The notes under the pieces were generated by a model. It was not told the DNA's origin and did not search any database. It saw only the letters and a program-made list of their open reading frames with translations. 64,000 nucleotides of DNA from Druceiella hillmani (lineage: Eukaryota; Arthropoda; Insecta; Lepidoptera; Hepialidae): positions 4,149,001 through 4,213,000 of the forward strand of contig JAYKKI010000064.1 in NCBI GenBank assembly GCA_039881145.1, in the 5' to 3' direction. Of this stretch, positions 55,042-64,000 are shown in pieces (position 1 is the stretch's first letter; each line of letters opens with the position of its first letter). Made by a program: the position numbers and the translations under genes.

Positions 55042-55860
55042 AAAAACCTGTCAAGCACGAGTAAAACTTGGACTACGAGGGACTACACTTTTATAAATAT
55101 TTACAAAAAAATTAATTTTAATTATTATAGTACGTCATATACCCATTAAACTATTTAAAAAATTAATTAAACTTTTTATGGTACGTAATATTCCCATTAA
55201 AATATTTACAAAATTAATAGAACTTATTATGGTTACGTAATATTCCCATTAAACTATTTACAAAATTAATAAAACTTATTATGGTTACGTAATATTCCCA
55301 TTAAACTATTTACAAAATTAATAAAACTTATTATGGTTACGTAATATTCCCATTAAACTATTTACAAAATTTTAATTTTTTAATACGAAAATATATTGCC
55401 TAATATTTTTTTATGTAATTTAACAACAAATTAACTATTTTCTAATGTTTTCCTTTACTTGTGCTGTAATATCTTGCCAAATTTCATGATTCTAGGTTAA
55501 CGGGAAGTACCCTATAGGTTTTGATTTATTTGTAGTATTAAAGTAAGCGGCATAAATGATCGTATTTTTAAGATTCTTCTCGATTGCGTTAACTTAGAAG
55601 ACTGATTTTTACAGTTCCAAGAGATCTTTGACCTAAGTATTTGATATTCACTTCAACTTGATAGCTCCACGCGTTCCTGCGAAAAAGGGTCTTGATCGAT
55701 CGACAGACGGACAACGGGGTTATCCTATAGGGTTCCTTTTTTCCTTTTAAAAAAAAAGTTAAAAAAATTTAAGGCACACAGTGTTTCCATTAAACTATTT
55801 AGAAATATTCATTTTTCAGAACGTAAATATGTTGCCTGCAATATCTTTTACAGGCGTAAA
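55042..55860 (+). repeat. Lepidopteran-type dispersed element, longest copy
   Basis: The head 'CCTGTCAAGCACGAGTAAAA' then 'CTTGGACTACGAGGG' leads into 'CCATTAAACTATTTACAAAA' (tandemly repeated, see next entry), 'CCAAATTTCATGATTCTAGG', 'TTAACGGGAAGTACCCTATA', 'GGTTTTGATTTATT', 'TTCCTGCGAAAAAGGGTCTT', 'GACAGACGGACAACGGGGTT' and the tail 'ATCCTATAGGGTTCCTTTTT' (55722-55742). A second partial body ('TTTCCATTAAACTATTTAGA', 'TGTTGCCTGCAATATCTTTT') follows to about 55860. It has the same head and tail as 15045-16105. It is probably a non-autonomous LINE-type repeat. Confidence 0.75.
55140..55378. repeat. 52-bp tandem repeat, about 4 copies, inside the dispersed element
   Basis: 'AAAACTTATTATGGTTACGT' then 'AATATTCCCATTAAACTATT' then 'TACAAAATTAAT' recurs with GTTACG at 55232, 55284 and 55336. 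The first copy is less regular. The last three are almost identical, indicating local expansion of part of the element. Confidence 0.95.
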
Positions 55861-55869
55861 GACATTGTA

Positions 55870-56895
55870 CAGATTTAAAACATTATAAAATATAGGATAA
55901 TCTGCATATTTTTCTTGTAATCTTCTTGTCCGATTTTACCAGTTCTGTTTTTCATGACTTGCGATTTAGTAGTATCGGAATTTGAAGTGTTTTTGAAGTG
56001 AAGGGGATTTGCACCCATCTTCTTCTGGCATGTAGTGTAACATCTATTTCTGGCATTTAGTGTAACAAACAGAAAGGTACAACCTACTTCATTTAATAAT
56101 ACAACGCAATATAAGCAGTAAAATGATCCAGAGCGAAGAAGCAGGTCGTGGGTCCAAAATAGAGTTGTGCGATAACAGCCTTTTTTCATACTAGGTTGTC
56201 CTGTTACGAGTACGTAAAAATAATAGGTACGTATACCTGTTACAAAATACTAGGTCGTACGCGGAACGCATACTTGCTTGTCAGGAGCACACAACGGTAA
56301 CACTCGTCATAAAGTATTCCTTGCCTTTTCACTTGTTATATATCGGGATTTCTTATATTTTGGTCTTTCACTTATTTCAATGAAATAAAACAAAAAATTA
56401 CAAAAAAATAAACGAAATATTATTGCTATATCTTTAAAAAATCTTTTGTCACGGGATGTCAGAGACCCAGATATCGATACGGCTAGAGAATATCTAGAAT
56501 GAAGTTAGACAGACTAGAGAATATCCAGAATGAAGTTAGCACAAAGTACGAGTATATGAGATTGTCTAGCTTGCTCAAGTGACGTCATATACTTGTTATG
56601 AATGCGTGGAACGTTTTTTTTGTTTCATTCTTTTCTAAAACAGTATTTAAGCGATGAACGGGATAGCTTGCGTGCGTTCGTAATCACTTTGTCTCTTTTG
56701 TTCTTATAGTAGTTAAGTTATTACAAATTGTGTTAGAATACTGTTATAACAGCTATCTGTCAAATGTTATACGTTAGTACGTCCGTTCCACGCAAATACT
56801 TCGTACTGGTATGGATTACAGTATATATGCCCTACCTCTAGTCCAAAACCTGGAGGAATGGTTTTACAAGTCTTCGGCATCTCTTTTCAGTGCCG
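55870..56895. other. Unassigned; possible repeat pieces
   Basis: A 104-codon minus frame (56189-55875) has a duplicated 'CTGGCATxTAGTGTAACA' phrase inside (56027 and 56052) and a 'GCAGGTCGTGGGTCC' tRNA-like phrase. I take it for SINE-like sequence, not a gene. 'CTAGAGAATATCxAGAATGA' is duplicated at about 56483 and 56514. The stretch 56220-56300 is CpG-containing. No gene is supported. Confidence 0.35.
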
Positions 56896-56899
56896 CTAC

Positions 56900-57090
56900 C
56901 GACAAATTTATTGTTGTTGTTGTTGTCATGTCCATATGAGATGAAGAAGATCTCACATGGATAAATGGTGGCCAGAGCCTCGAAAGTTTGAACTTCTCCA
57001 ATTCCGCTTGATGAGCGGCCGGGAATCTAACCCGGGTCCTCGCGGTCGTATTTCTTGCGATCAACCCAACACACCACGGTGATAACAGAT
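56900..57090 (-). mobile_element. tRNA-derived SINE (minus strand)
   Basis: On the minus strand, 'TGGTGTGTTGGGTTGATCGC' stands in the A-box position. 'GGACCCGGGTTAGATTCCCG' gives the B-box GGTTAGATTCC (one change from GGTTCGANTCC) about 35 bases later. A non-tRNA body follows ('CGGAATTGGAGAAGTTCAAA', 'GGCCACCATTTATCCATGTG'). It ends in (ACA)n, seen on the plus strand as TTGTTGTTGTTGTTG at 56910-56926. It does not fold as a complete tRNA. The minus-strand 99-codon open frame over it is not a gene. Confidence 0.7.
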
Positions 57091-57239
57091 TTATAATATA
57101 TAATATAATAGTTAACGCACAATAATCAAGCATGGCATAGAAAGAAGGAGTTATGCATACCAAGTGTGCAGATCTTGCTTGTTATGAACAAAATAATCGT
57201 CGATTTCAAAAAATCTTAAGCAAATACGTAAACAAACAA

Positions 57240-57500
57240 AAATTAAATTAAGATTACACACACTGGCGCCTTACCATCGTCGCCCACCCCATCCCACCCA
57301 CAAAAGCCGAAAGCCGCCAAACGCTTACCCAATCTTTATCCAGCAGGGCGAAACGATAAATTTCGAATGAGCACCAATATTTTGACATGCCGCGGTCCCG
57401 CACCACTATAGCCCGGCGGGTGACGCTCACAATGGACGGCGGCGCGGACCTTTTCGTAAGGTGCGTTATTTATTGTCATTTTTGACAGGTTGACTTAGTT
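57240..57500. promoter_or_regulatory. CpG-rich island, candidate regulatory element
   Basis: This is complex unique sequence: 'CACTGGCGCCTTACCATCGT', 'AAAGCCGAAAGCCGCCAAAC', 'CATGCCGCGGTCCCGCACCA', 'GCCCGGCGGGTGACGCTCAC' and 'GGACGGCGGCGCGGACCTTT'. It then has 'TTATTTATTGTCATTTTTGACAGG' (in pieces TTATTTATTGTC and TTTTTGACAGG), a Hox/Meis-like pair (TTTATTG; TGACAGG). No open frame extends over it. The regulatory role is inferred. Confidence 0.38.
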
Positions 57501-57754
57501 GGGTTGGACTAGGCGAGGTGTTTTGTTGAAAACAAAGTTTTTTTCCGCGTTGCCTTGGCTATTTAGCGAAATCACATTGTTTGAAGGGATTCAAATATTT
57601 TCGGTCGCTCTTTTGTGAAAGTGGATAAAGTCACCGCCATGTAAGACTGCATTATGGATAGTAAACAAAATTAAGAGATAAGCGTTTTTTAAAATAAATT
57701 CACTTATTATTTTATATATAATTAAAAAAACACCGAATCCGAACCGAATATAGC

Positions 57755-57900
57755 ATCAGTCACTACACGCATGTAAAAATATGTTTCGTGAGCAACTTCA
57801 TTCCGTCGATTTTTGTTGCATCCTGCGCGCGTATCGTAAATTTTCACTCTTACAATTTCTTCCTAACGCTCCTAAATAAGTATAACTTGAAAAATATTTT
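57755..57900 (+). repeat. Dispersed repeat family R3, copy 3
   Basis: It is close to 18485-18625: 'CACTACACGCATGTAAAAAT', 'CGTGAGCAACTTCATTCCGT', 'CGATTTTTGTTGCATCCTGC' and 'AAGTATAACTTGAAAAAT'. Confidence 0.85.
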
Positions 57901-58029
57901 TGGGACCCTTAGGACAACCAAAAAAAAAATTTAAAAATTTCCCTATAAATATTTATAGTTAATAAATACGTCACTGAGATATATGCGGGTTATTTCAAGG
58001 ACTTAATTTGCCCATGTCTCCTTCCACTA

Positions 58030-58325
58030 AGATTTCCACATAAATATGTTTGAGTATTAGCTACTCAGATACACGCGGTTTAATGTACTTTATTACTACG
58101 CCAAATTTCAAATTTCTGTGTCAAGCGGTTTCTGAGAAAAGTGACCGCGAATGACGGATAAATAGACACGTAAGTTATATTCGAGATTTTCTATTTTTCC
58201 TCTTGATACACGAAACCCTAAAAGAAAAAAAAACATATTTCAATACAACAAAACATATTTTATTACAATAAAAAACATATATAAAAAAAACATATTTTAT
58301 TACAATAAAATGTTTTCACACATAA
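58030..58325. repeat. Dispersed fragment ending 'ACGAAACCCTAAAAG', with short A-rich repeats
   Basis: 'TCTGAGAAAAGTGACCGCGA' and 'GACGGATAAATAGACACG' are followed by 'ACACGAAACCCTAAAAGAAA', the same tail type as 16080-16105. After it, 'CATATTTTATTACAATAAAA' is repeated about twice (58250-58310). Confidence 0.6.
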
Positions 58326-59702
58326 GGACATCAATAAATATAATTTCGACACAATGGGCGACATAACTTTTCAAATACCAATGTAGTGATTTGATTTATT
58401 TTCAGTTTTACACGGTATTTTCAAAAATCTCTAAAAATCTTCATAAAATTTTAACGTAAGTAAATTGCGTCAGCCATAAGGCTGCGTTTATATTTCTACC
58501 TCTACTCGTATTTAAATCTTCTCGACATCACTGGTTACCGAAAAGAAAAAAAGGACACCAGAAGAAAGAAAATCTTGACATATTTAAATATTTTCAAAAT
58601 GTTAGAAAGACGTTTTGAAAATACTCCGAGTTCTTATACTATGTCAACCGAATAGATAGGTATCACGTTTATTAAATTTAAGACAATAATGTTATTAACT
58701 GGATTGTATAACTATAATAATGATATGTTTCGTAAGCTAACAATTTGTCAGCAATATATTACACATTTTTCTTATCTAAAATTCTACAATGTACTATTGT
58801 TTTTTCTACCATTGCGTATGTAAATTGTGCACTACAAATATTTAGAATTAAGTATTTCGGAGAACTATAATATTTTAGAGAGTTCATAGTTTATGAATAA
58901 GCAACTAATGTTAATAAAATACTATTCAGATCAGCAGATTTTTTATATAAATACGAAAATATTGTAGAAAGTATTCGACAAACAAATCCGGTAAAAACAA
59001 TTTTAGGATAAATTTTATAACTTTGTAAATCTACGATATTAGATTATTTATCAATTTCCTAATTATTATTAAATAAATTATTATTATTGTCAAATAACTA
59101 TATTTGCCTAATTTCAATTGGATAATTACATTTTAAATTAATTATTTATGGAAATGGATTTTGTTGACTTACGTATCATTATTATATTTTTCGAAATGGT
59201 GTCCAAGAATAATGTTTCATTTTCGAGATAGATTGTTTCACGAGTGTGTTTTTATAAATAAAGTTTAGAATAAAGAATTGCCACTTTCTCTAACACATAT
59301 GATATATGAATCATATATCTATAGATTTACATTTCTAATAAAAAATAAATTCACTTACTTATTAACATCAACCACTATATCGGTTGATCCTAATGAAGTA
59401 GGATAAACAGATGTAAGGAAGAAATGAAGAAAAACATTTTCTGGATATAGTTGGTTGTATAGGTACAATACTTCAACAAAATTAGCTAGAATATAAGAAA
59501 GCCAAAATAATTTGATTCCTTCAAACTTGGAGTTTTTTTTTCATAATGGCTCTAATTTACCACTGCTTGCAAGAACAATTTCGAAATACTTTAATTTTCT
59601 ATTACAAATGTTACAAAAAAATAACTGTGACGAAGAGAAAAGATACGAAGGTAATTTCCATGAAAGACTTTGAAAATATTGTGTTTGTTTTGTTTGCAAA
59701 AT
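58326..59702. other. Unassigned AT-rich DNA
   Basis: This is a long AT-rich stretch with no recognised element and no plausible coding frame. Confidence 0.45.
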
Positions 59703-59703
59703 G

Positions 59704-59779
<76 letters not shown>

Positions 59780-59780
59780 A
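59703..59780. repeat. (TA)n then (TG)n microsatellite
   Basis: A TA run to about 59754 is followed by (TG)12 or so. Open frames of Tyr-Ile and Thr-His repeats across it are artefacts. Confidence 0.97.
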
Positions 59781-60134
59781 TACGTACATACAATGTGGAT
59801 TTGATAGTTCGACATTAAATAATTCTTCATATACTAGATAGTATTTCTCAAACGTATACCAAATATCAAATAACAAAATTCAGTAGTTTAGTGACCAACC
59901 GTGAAGTTTCCAACACGATGTATTTTCACCAAGAATTCGCTAGGCCAATATAAGGTGTCGATGCCTTCGCATAAAGTTATTTTATTTCTTAATTAAAGGC
60001 AAGTAGCAAAGTATTTCTTATGCCTGTGTTATAAGAGTCATAACACGATTCGAGTCCCACGTGAAAGCGGAAAGCGTATTTCGGTATGTATATATATTCA
60101 TAACAGCGTAACTTTTACTACGATTTCTGTTTTT

Positions 60135-60245
60135 TTGAAATGTCATTTGAATTTCTGATAAAATTGTCGTTTGAATTTCTGAGATAGCCACCGATTGTAT
60201 TTCTGATATAATTGTTGCCTGAGTATCCCGAAATGTAATAATCAT
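60135..60245. repeat. Degenerate 30-bp tandem phrase, about 3 copies
   Basis: 'GTCATTTGAATTTCTGATAA', 'GTCGTTTGAATTTCTGAGAT' and 'CGATTGTATTTCTGATATAA' follow one another. The minus-strand open frame with SEIQ repeats is a by-product. Confidence 0.7.
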
Positions 60246-62434
60246 GTTAACATTTTATGTGATTTTTGTACATGTTTCAGAAATTGGACAGTTCTATAAT
60301 TCAGAATTGAGCAGATTTATAAAAGACCTATTATGCGTGACCGTCGGAAAGCGGAGCTTAGCTTGCTAAAATTTCATTTACCTTTTGAATTGCCTCCCCG
60401 TGCACATATTACATTGATAAAATCGTTGTTAAAGCCAAAAGTGTATAACACTTGTTTTTTTAATTGTAAGGAAAAGTTAGGAAATAAAAAAAAACCAGCA
60501 AAGAGCCGAGAAAATGTGCATAGAGATCTGCCCAAAACGGAGGTCGCAACAATCTTCGAGCGCGGAAAAGAGTAGTTAATAAAAATTAAACTGTGCAACG
60601 AATCATCGTTAAAATCAATAGACTTCTTTTCTGTTAGTTAACCAGAAGATTTTCCAAAATCGGTTAAGTATTGCGACCTGTAGCATGTCGCAATTGGTAC
60701 CTACATACTTACAGACTAACGGATGAAGAACTGAATTTGCACCAATTTTCTGTTAATAGCATAAGTGATTTGTATCTATTTGCACGTTTACCTAAATATA
60801 GTTTATTTAATAAAGTTTTTTTTAGTTCTAAAATATAATTAATTATAAAAAAAACTTTTCTGCTCTAAATATCTCTCAATTGTATTAAAAAAAATCATGT
60901 TTTTCCTCTCCCCTTTTATAACAAAAAGGTTTAAAAATGTCAAAACATCTACTTACTAATTCTGCATTCAAAGGTGATGGAGGAAGAAAACTGGATTCAT
61001 GAAGTACCAATTTAAAGAAATTGAATTGGTCCTTTAATTTGTTTGCCTACGAAAAAAAATTAAAGATATTTTTGGGACTATTTTAATTGTTTTATTTTTA
61101 TGTAATCAACATAAAAAAATATCGATCCAATATTACTGTGCACGCAAGTTGCAGATAACTTTGGTTTTATTCATTTTTGCTTTATACAATTTATTGGTGC
61201 TAATATAATAAGAAAACTATCACAACACACTTTTCTGAAAAATATTAAAATTTTCACCTAAACCGGTCGAGGACTGCCAATGAAAATTGTAAAAAAATTA
61301 TAACTAATCGGTAATTTCTTGCTCTTTTGTTGATAAACCAGAATTAAGCGTATCGTCCTAATTATCATAAAAATATATAATAATGTTAATAAAAGAATAA
61401 CGTTAGAATTTTGAGGAAAACTGTACCGAATTGAAAAATTCAATTCAAATTGGGCCTTGCATCAAATTCCAAATAAGATTAGGCAGGGGTGTTTTCAAAA
61501 AGGAAAATTAGCACGTATTGTAAATGGATTATAATTTTATGGCGTCAGAACCGAGATCTGGTGTTAGAACCGAGGTTATTATATAACTTAGCACCGAGAA
61601 GAGTAACGAATGCTCTCAGAAAAAAATAAGGTGTTTCTCAGAAAAGTCTCAGAATGAAATACTGTGCGCTCTCAGAAAGAAATACAATGGTAGAAAGAGC
61701 TATAAACATTGCAAAAATATAGGAGGAACTGTGAGGATTGTGAATCAGCAAAAGAATGTGGAAATTTCGCTGGTCATGATTTTTTATCCAAATGAGTCGT
61801 GATGTAAATTCAGAGAAATAATCAGATTTTGAAACTGAAAATGTAATTATGGAGGAATTGGAATTTGTTAAACAACTGTTCTGAAAAATTAGCATAGCAC
61901 ACATTTTCGAAATCTAGTATATGGAGACGTATGCTATCACATATAGGATTTTCAAAGCATATATAGTAAAGATTCGGAATTTATTTATTTTTTATTTAGT
62001 AAGCATTTGAAACATCAAACTGAAAAAAAGTAATTTAATCTTTCTGTTCTATTTAAGAATGCAATTGAGTTGACTAATTTCTGAAAAAAAATGTCGCAAC
62101 AGTTTTCCACGTAAAAGAGATCGGCGAAAATTGGCCTTTACGTTACAGAAATAGAATATGATTTAAGGAAAGCTGGTATTTTTTAAAATATCAGAAATCG
62201 AACAATTCAACGATTGACACTCAGGAAAGATAAAAAATTAAAATGCATTTTTGTGGCCATAATAGGAAACCAAAAAAATATATCTTCATAAATGGTTATA
62301 CCTATATATTATATATTTAAAATATTAAGAATTATTAATGAGAAATAAAAATAATAAAGAAAATCTAATGAAATACATAATAACTTTTTAGAAAGGATTT
62401 AAAAAAATAATCGATACTATCTGCTTTTTCTAAT
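60246..62434. other. Unassigned; one 80-codon open frame (60333-60575)
   Basis: The plus frame from 60333 begins MRDRRKAELSLLKFHLPFEL and ends with a basic KSRENVHRDLPKTEVATIF stretch. Its 60380-60580 part is more GC-rich than the surroundings. There is no homologue I recognise and a minus frame overlaps it. It could be a decayed transposon piece. The rest (60600-62430) is AT-rich with nothing recognised. Confidence 0.25.
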
Positions 62435-62474
62435 GTGTAGCCATTGCCCTAACAAATTAAAAATAAACTGTCAA
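62435..62474. repeat. Half-copy of the hairpin at 5711-5780
   Basis: It has 'GTGTAGCCATTGCCCTAACA' then 'AATTAAAAATAAACTGTCAA', like 5740-5780 ('GTGTAGCCACCGTCTAAATT...AAAAATAAACTGTTAA'). Only one arm is present here. A near-palindrome (TGTCAACAGA ... TCTGTTGTCA) follows. Confidence 0.7.
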
Positions 62475-63299
62475 CAGACATTGACAATTGTTCTGTTGTC
62501 AAAAATTAATGTATTTTTTGCACTTTTCGGTATGAATGCAGTTTAGCTACAATTATATATTCACAATTTTTTTTATATTATATGAAAAAACATATATTAA
62601 AAGTGACGGGTTTCAAAAAATATTTTGTGGCAGGCCACTATTTATTACAAAAAAATCGAATTGAAAAAACAAAATTACTCAGGAAATATATCTTGAATTT
62701 TATATATTCCTAACTTTTTTCACTAATTTCACAATAAATTTATTATTATGCAATACACATTTAATAGACAAAAGTATAAATTAGAGTTAATGACATAAAA
62801 TAAGGTAAAATTAGAAATTTACAAATATATTAGGTTATAGCGTATTTCAAATCAGCTGTCAAAATTATCAATTCTACCAACTTAAAAATTATTTTACTAT
62901 CTTTAAGTCTTTAATTTATGGTACTTTTTTTATTAACAATATCAAAATATCTTTGGTGCATTTGCGACCTGCCGTGAGTTTCATAAATTGACATGTTACA
63001 TCTGTTTATAGAGGATAAAACGAGACATAATATCCAATTTGTTTCATCTCGATAGTCCAAAGAATTTTGTAGAAATTAAATGTAGAATTTTGTACAAAAG
63101 AACATTTAGAAGTAATTATAAAGAATAACTGAAATTTTCATAAATATAGTAGACTTTATTTGTCTGTTTGACAGTTTAGATAAAACTTGTAAACATATTA
63201 TTTTTTCATTTCCATATATAATAGTGTCTACAATCTTGGCCCAATAATATATAGACTTTTGCTAGTCGCCTTCGAAAAAAAAAGCCTTTTAAAAGTAGA
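62475..63299. other. Unassigned AT-rich DNA
   Basis: No recognised feature was found. It is the AT-rich flank before the terminal CpG-rich region. Confidence 0.4.
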
Positions 63300-64000
63300 G
63301 AAAAATGGAAGCAGAGACAGAACGATAATGGCAGAGAGAGACAGAGAGAAAGAGAAAGAGCGAGAGAGAGAGAGAGAGAGAGAAAGAGAGCAACGGGGTC
63401 GCAGGTTCAAAGGGCGAAAAGCCGACGCCTCTCAATTCGGAAACGTCAAAAATAATTACAGCGATCAAAATCGTTTGGCGCCAACCAAATCCAATCCGAG
63501 AGTAGCTCGATTCTAAAACGTCCCAACTGCCCGTACAACCGCCCCGCCGAGCCGCAATCGCTTACAAAACGTATCGACCGATATAAATTTATTAACAAAA
63601 CAACGCAATTGCATAAGGTCTTAACTGCAATACGAACGTGTACGCGGACAACTCAGTGGAAGAACGTCATAACTTTCGTATATCGATTAAGAGTATGCTC
63701 TACTTCCATAAAGACGCAAGTCCAATGCGATTTGAATGGGAGCGTTTCGAGTAAACAAAGTCGTAAGTCTCGTATAGTTTTTACGGGCGCAGTACGACGA
63801 AGAACGGCGTAAGTCGTATAAGGTTTATATGGTCGCGGTGCGAGTCAGAAGGTAGTAAGCGCCGAGGACCACACACGACGTCGGTTCGTTTGCTATATTC
63901 AAAAAACGAACAGAGAATAGTCTCGGCGCGTTAAGTTAGTGTTTCTTAAAGAAAGAAAGAAAAAAATCAACGAAAATAAACTGCTTAATTCGCTGCGGCG
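63300..64000 (+). promoter_or_regulatory. Putative promoter / 5' UTR region of a gene beyond the right edge
   Basis: Composition shifts sharply from AT-rich to CpG-rich. A (GA)n tract (63340-63390), the classic binding context of GAGA factor at insect promoters, comes first. About 600 bases rich in CG words follow, without any known repeat: 'CCGCCCCGCCGAGCCGCAAT', 'GTGTACGCGGACAACTCAGT', 'GGGCGCAGTACGACGAAGAA', 'CACACGACGTCGGTTCGTTT' and 'CTCGGCGCGTTAAGTTAGTG'. An initiator-like TCAGTGG lies at 63653. Open frames at 63259-63516 and 63609-63812 look fortuitous. The strand is a guess from the position at the window edge. Confidence 0.45.

Noticed and set aside
55875..56189. 104-codon minus frame
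   Set aside because: It contains an internal duplicated phrase and tRNA-like wording. It looks repeat-derived, and no known protein family fits.
56864..57163. 99-codon minus frame with Thr run
   Set aside because: The Thr run is the (ACA)n tail of a SINE, and the rest covers its tRNA-like head.
60333..60575. 80-codon plus frame with basic C-terminus
   Set aside because: There is no family match, an overlapping minus frame is open as well, and no transcript signals are visible. It is left as unassigned.

Overview
The window looks like nuclear DNA from an insect, most likely a moth or butterfly (Lepidoptera). It is very AT-rich and carries many (TA)n runs. Its dispersed fragments have wording familiar from lepidopteran genomes: a 'CTGTCAAGCACGAGT...' head, 'CGGAACCCTAAAA' tails, runs of 'CTGTCTGTCCGTCTGTC', and 'GAGAGGCTTATG' LINE tails. 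It also has degenerate CCTAA telomere-type DNA. The lineage call rests on remembered repeat wording, not on a search.

I find no intact protein-coding gene and no bacterial-type feature. Most long open frames are by-products of tandem arrays whose period is a multiple of three, or of hairpins that read the same on both strands. The only coding traces of known type are decayed non-LTR retrotransposon (LINE) pieces: 22065-22450 (-), 36889-37380 (+), 38058-38240 (-), 47479-48196 (+) and a tail at 52085-52210. One exon-like segment (54272-54366, +) has splice-like borders but is unproven. The last 600-700 bases (63300-64000) become rich in CpG after a GA tract and resemble an insect promoter or 5' UTR. 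The window may therefore be the upstream desert, or a large intron, of a gene that continues to the right.

Tandem arrays dominate. Periods seen are 15 bp (1944), 18 bp (6066), 43 bp (7045), 201 bp (8884), 44 bp (17050), 30 bp (20020), 183 bp (20750), 18 bp (23626), about 130-180 bp (24950), 79 bp (30400), 204 bp (34100), 46 bp (40090), 97 bp (41938), about 82 bp (42930), about 180-220 bp (46960), 130 bp (49950) and 52 bp (55140). Several show higher-order structure: the 44-bp and 97-bp arrays each repeat as blocks of four units.

Mobile elements include three copies of a long-hairpin family (3160, 26284, 41066), a TIR element at 44557-45293, a TIR element with an internal minisatellite at 49566-50893, two tRNA-like SINEs (49077; 56900, minus strand) and many dispersed LINE/SINE-type fragments. 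Between them lie islands of complex, non-repetitive, more GC-rich sequence (for example 2500-2950, 14560-15010, 22680-23150, 43550-43880, 48545-48850, 57240-57480). These are the best candidates for conserved regulatory DNA. Stretches not listed below hold AT-rich sequence in which I recognise nothing.
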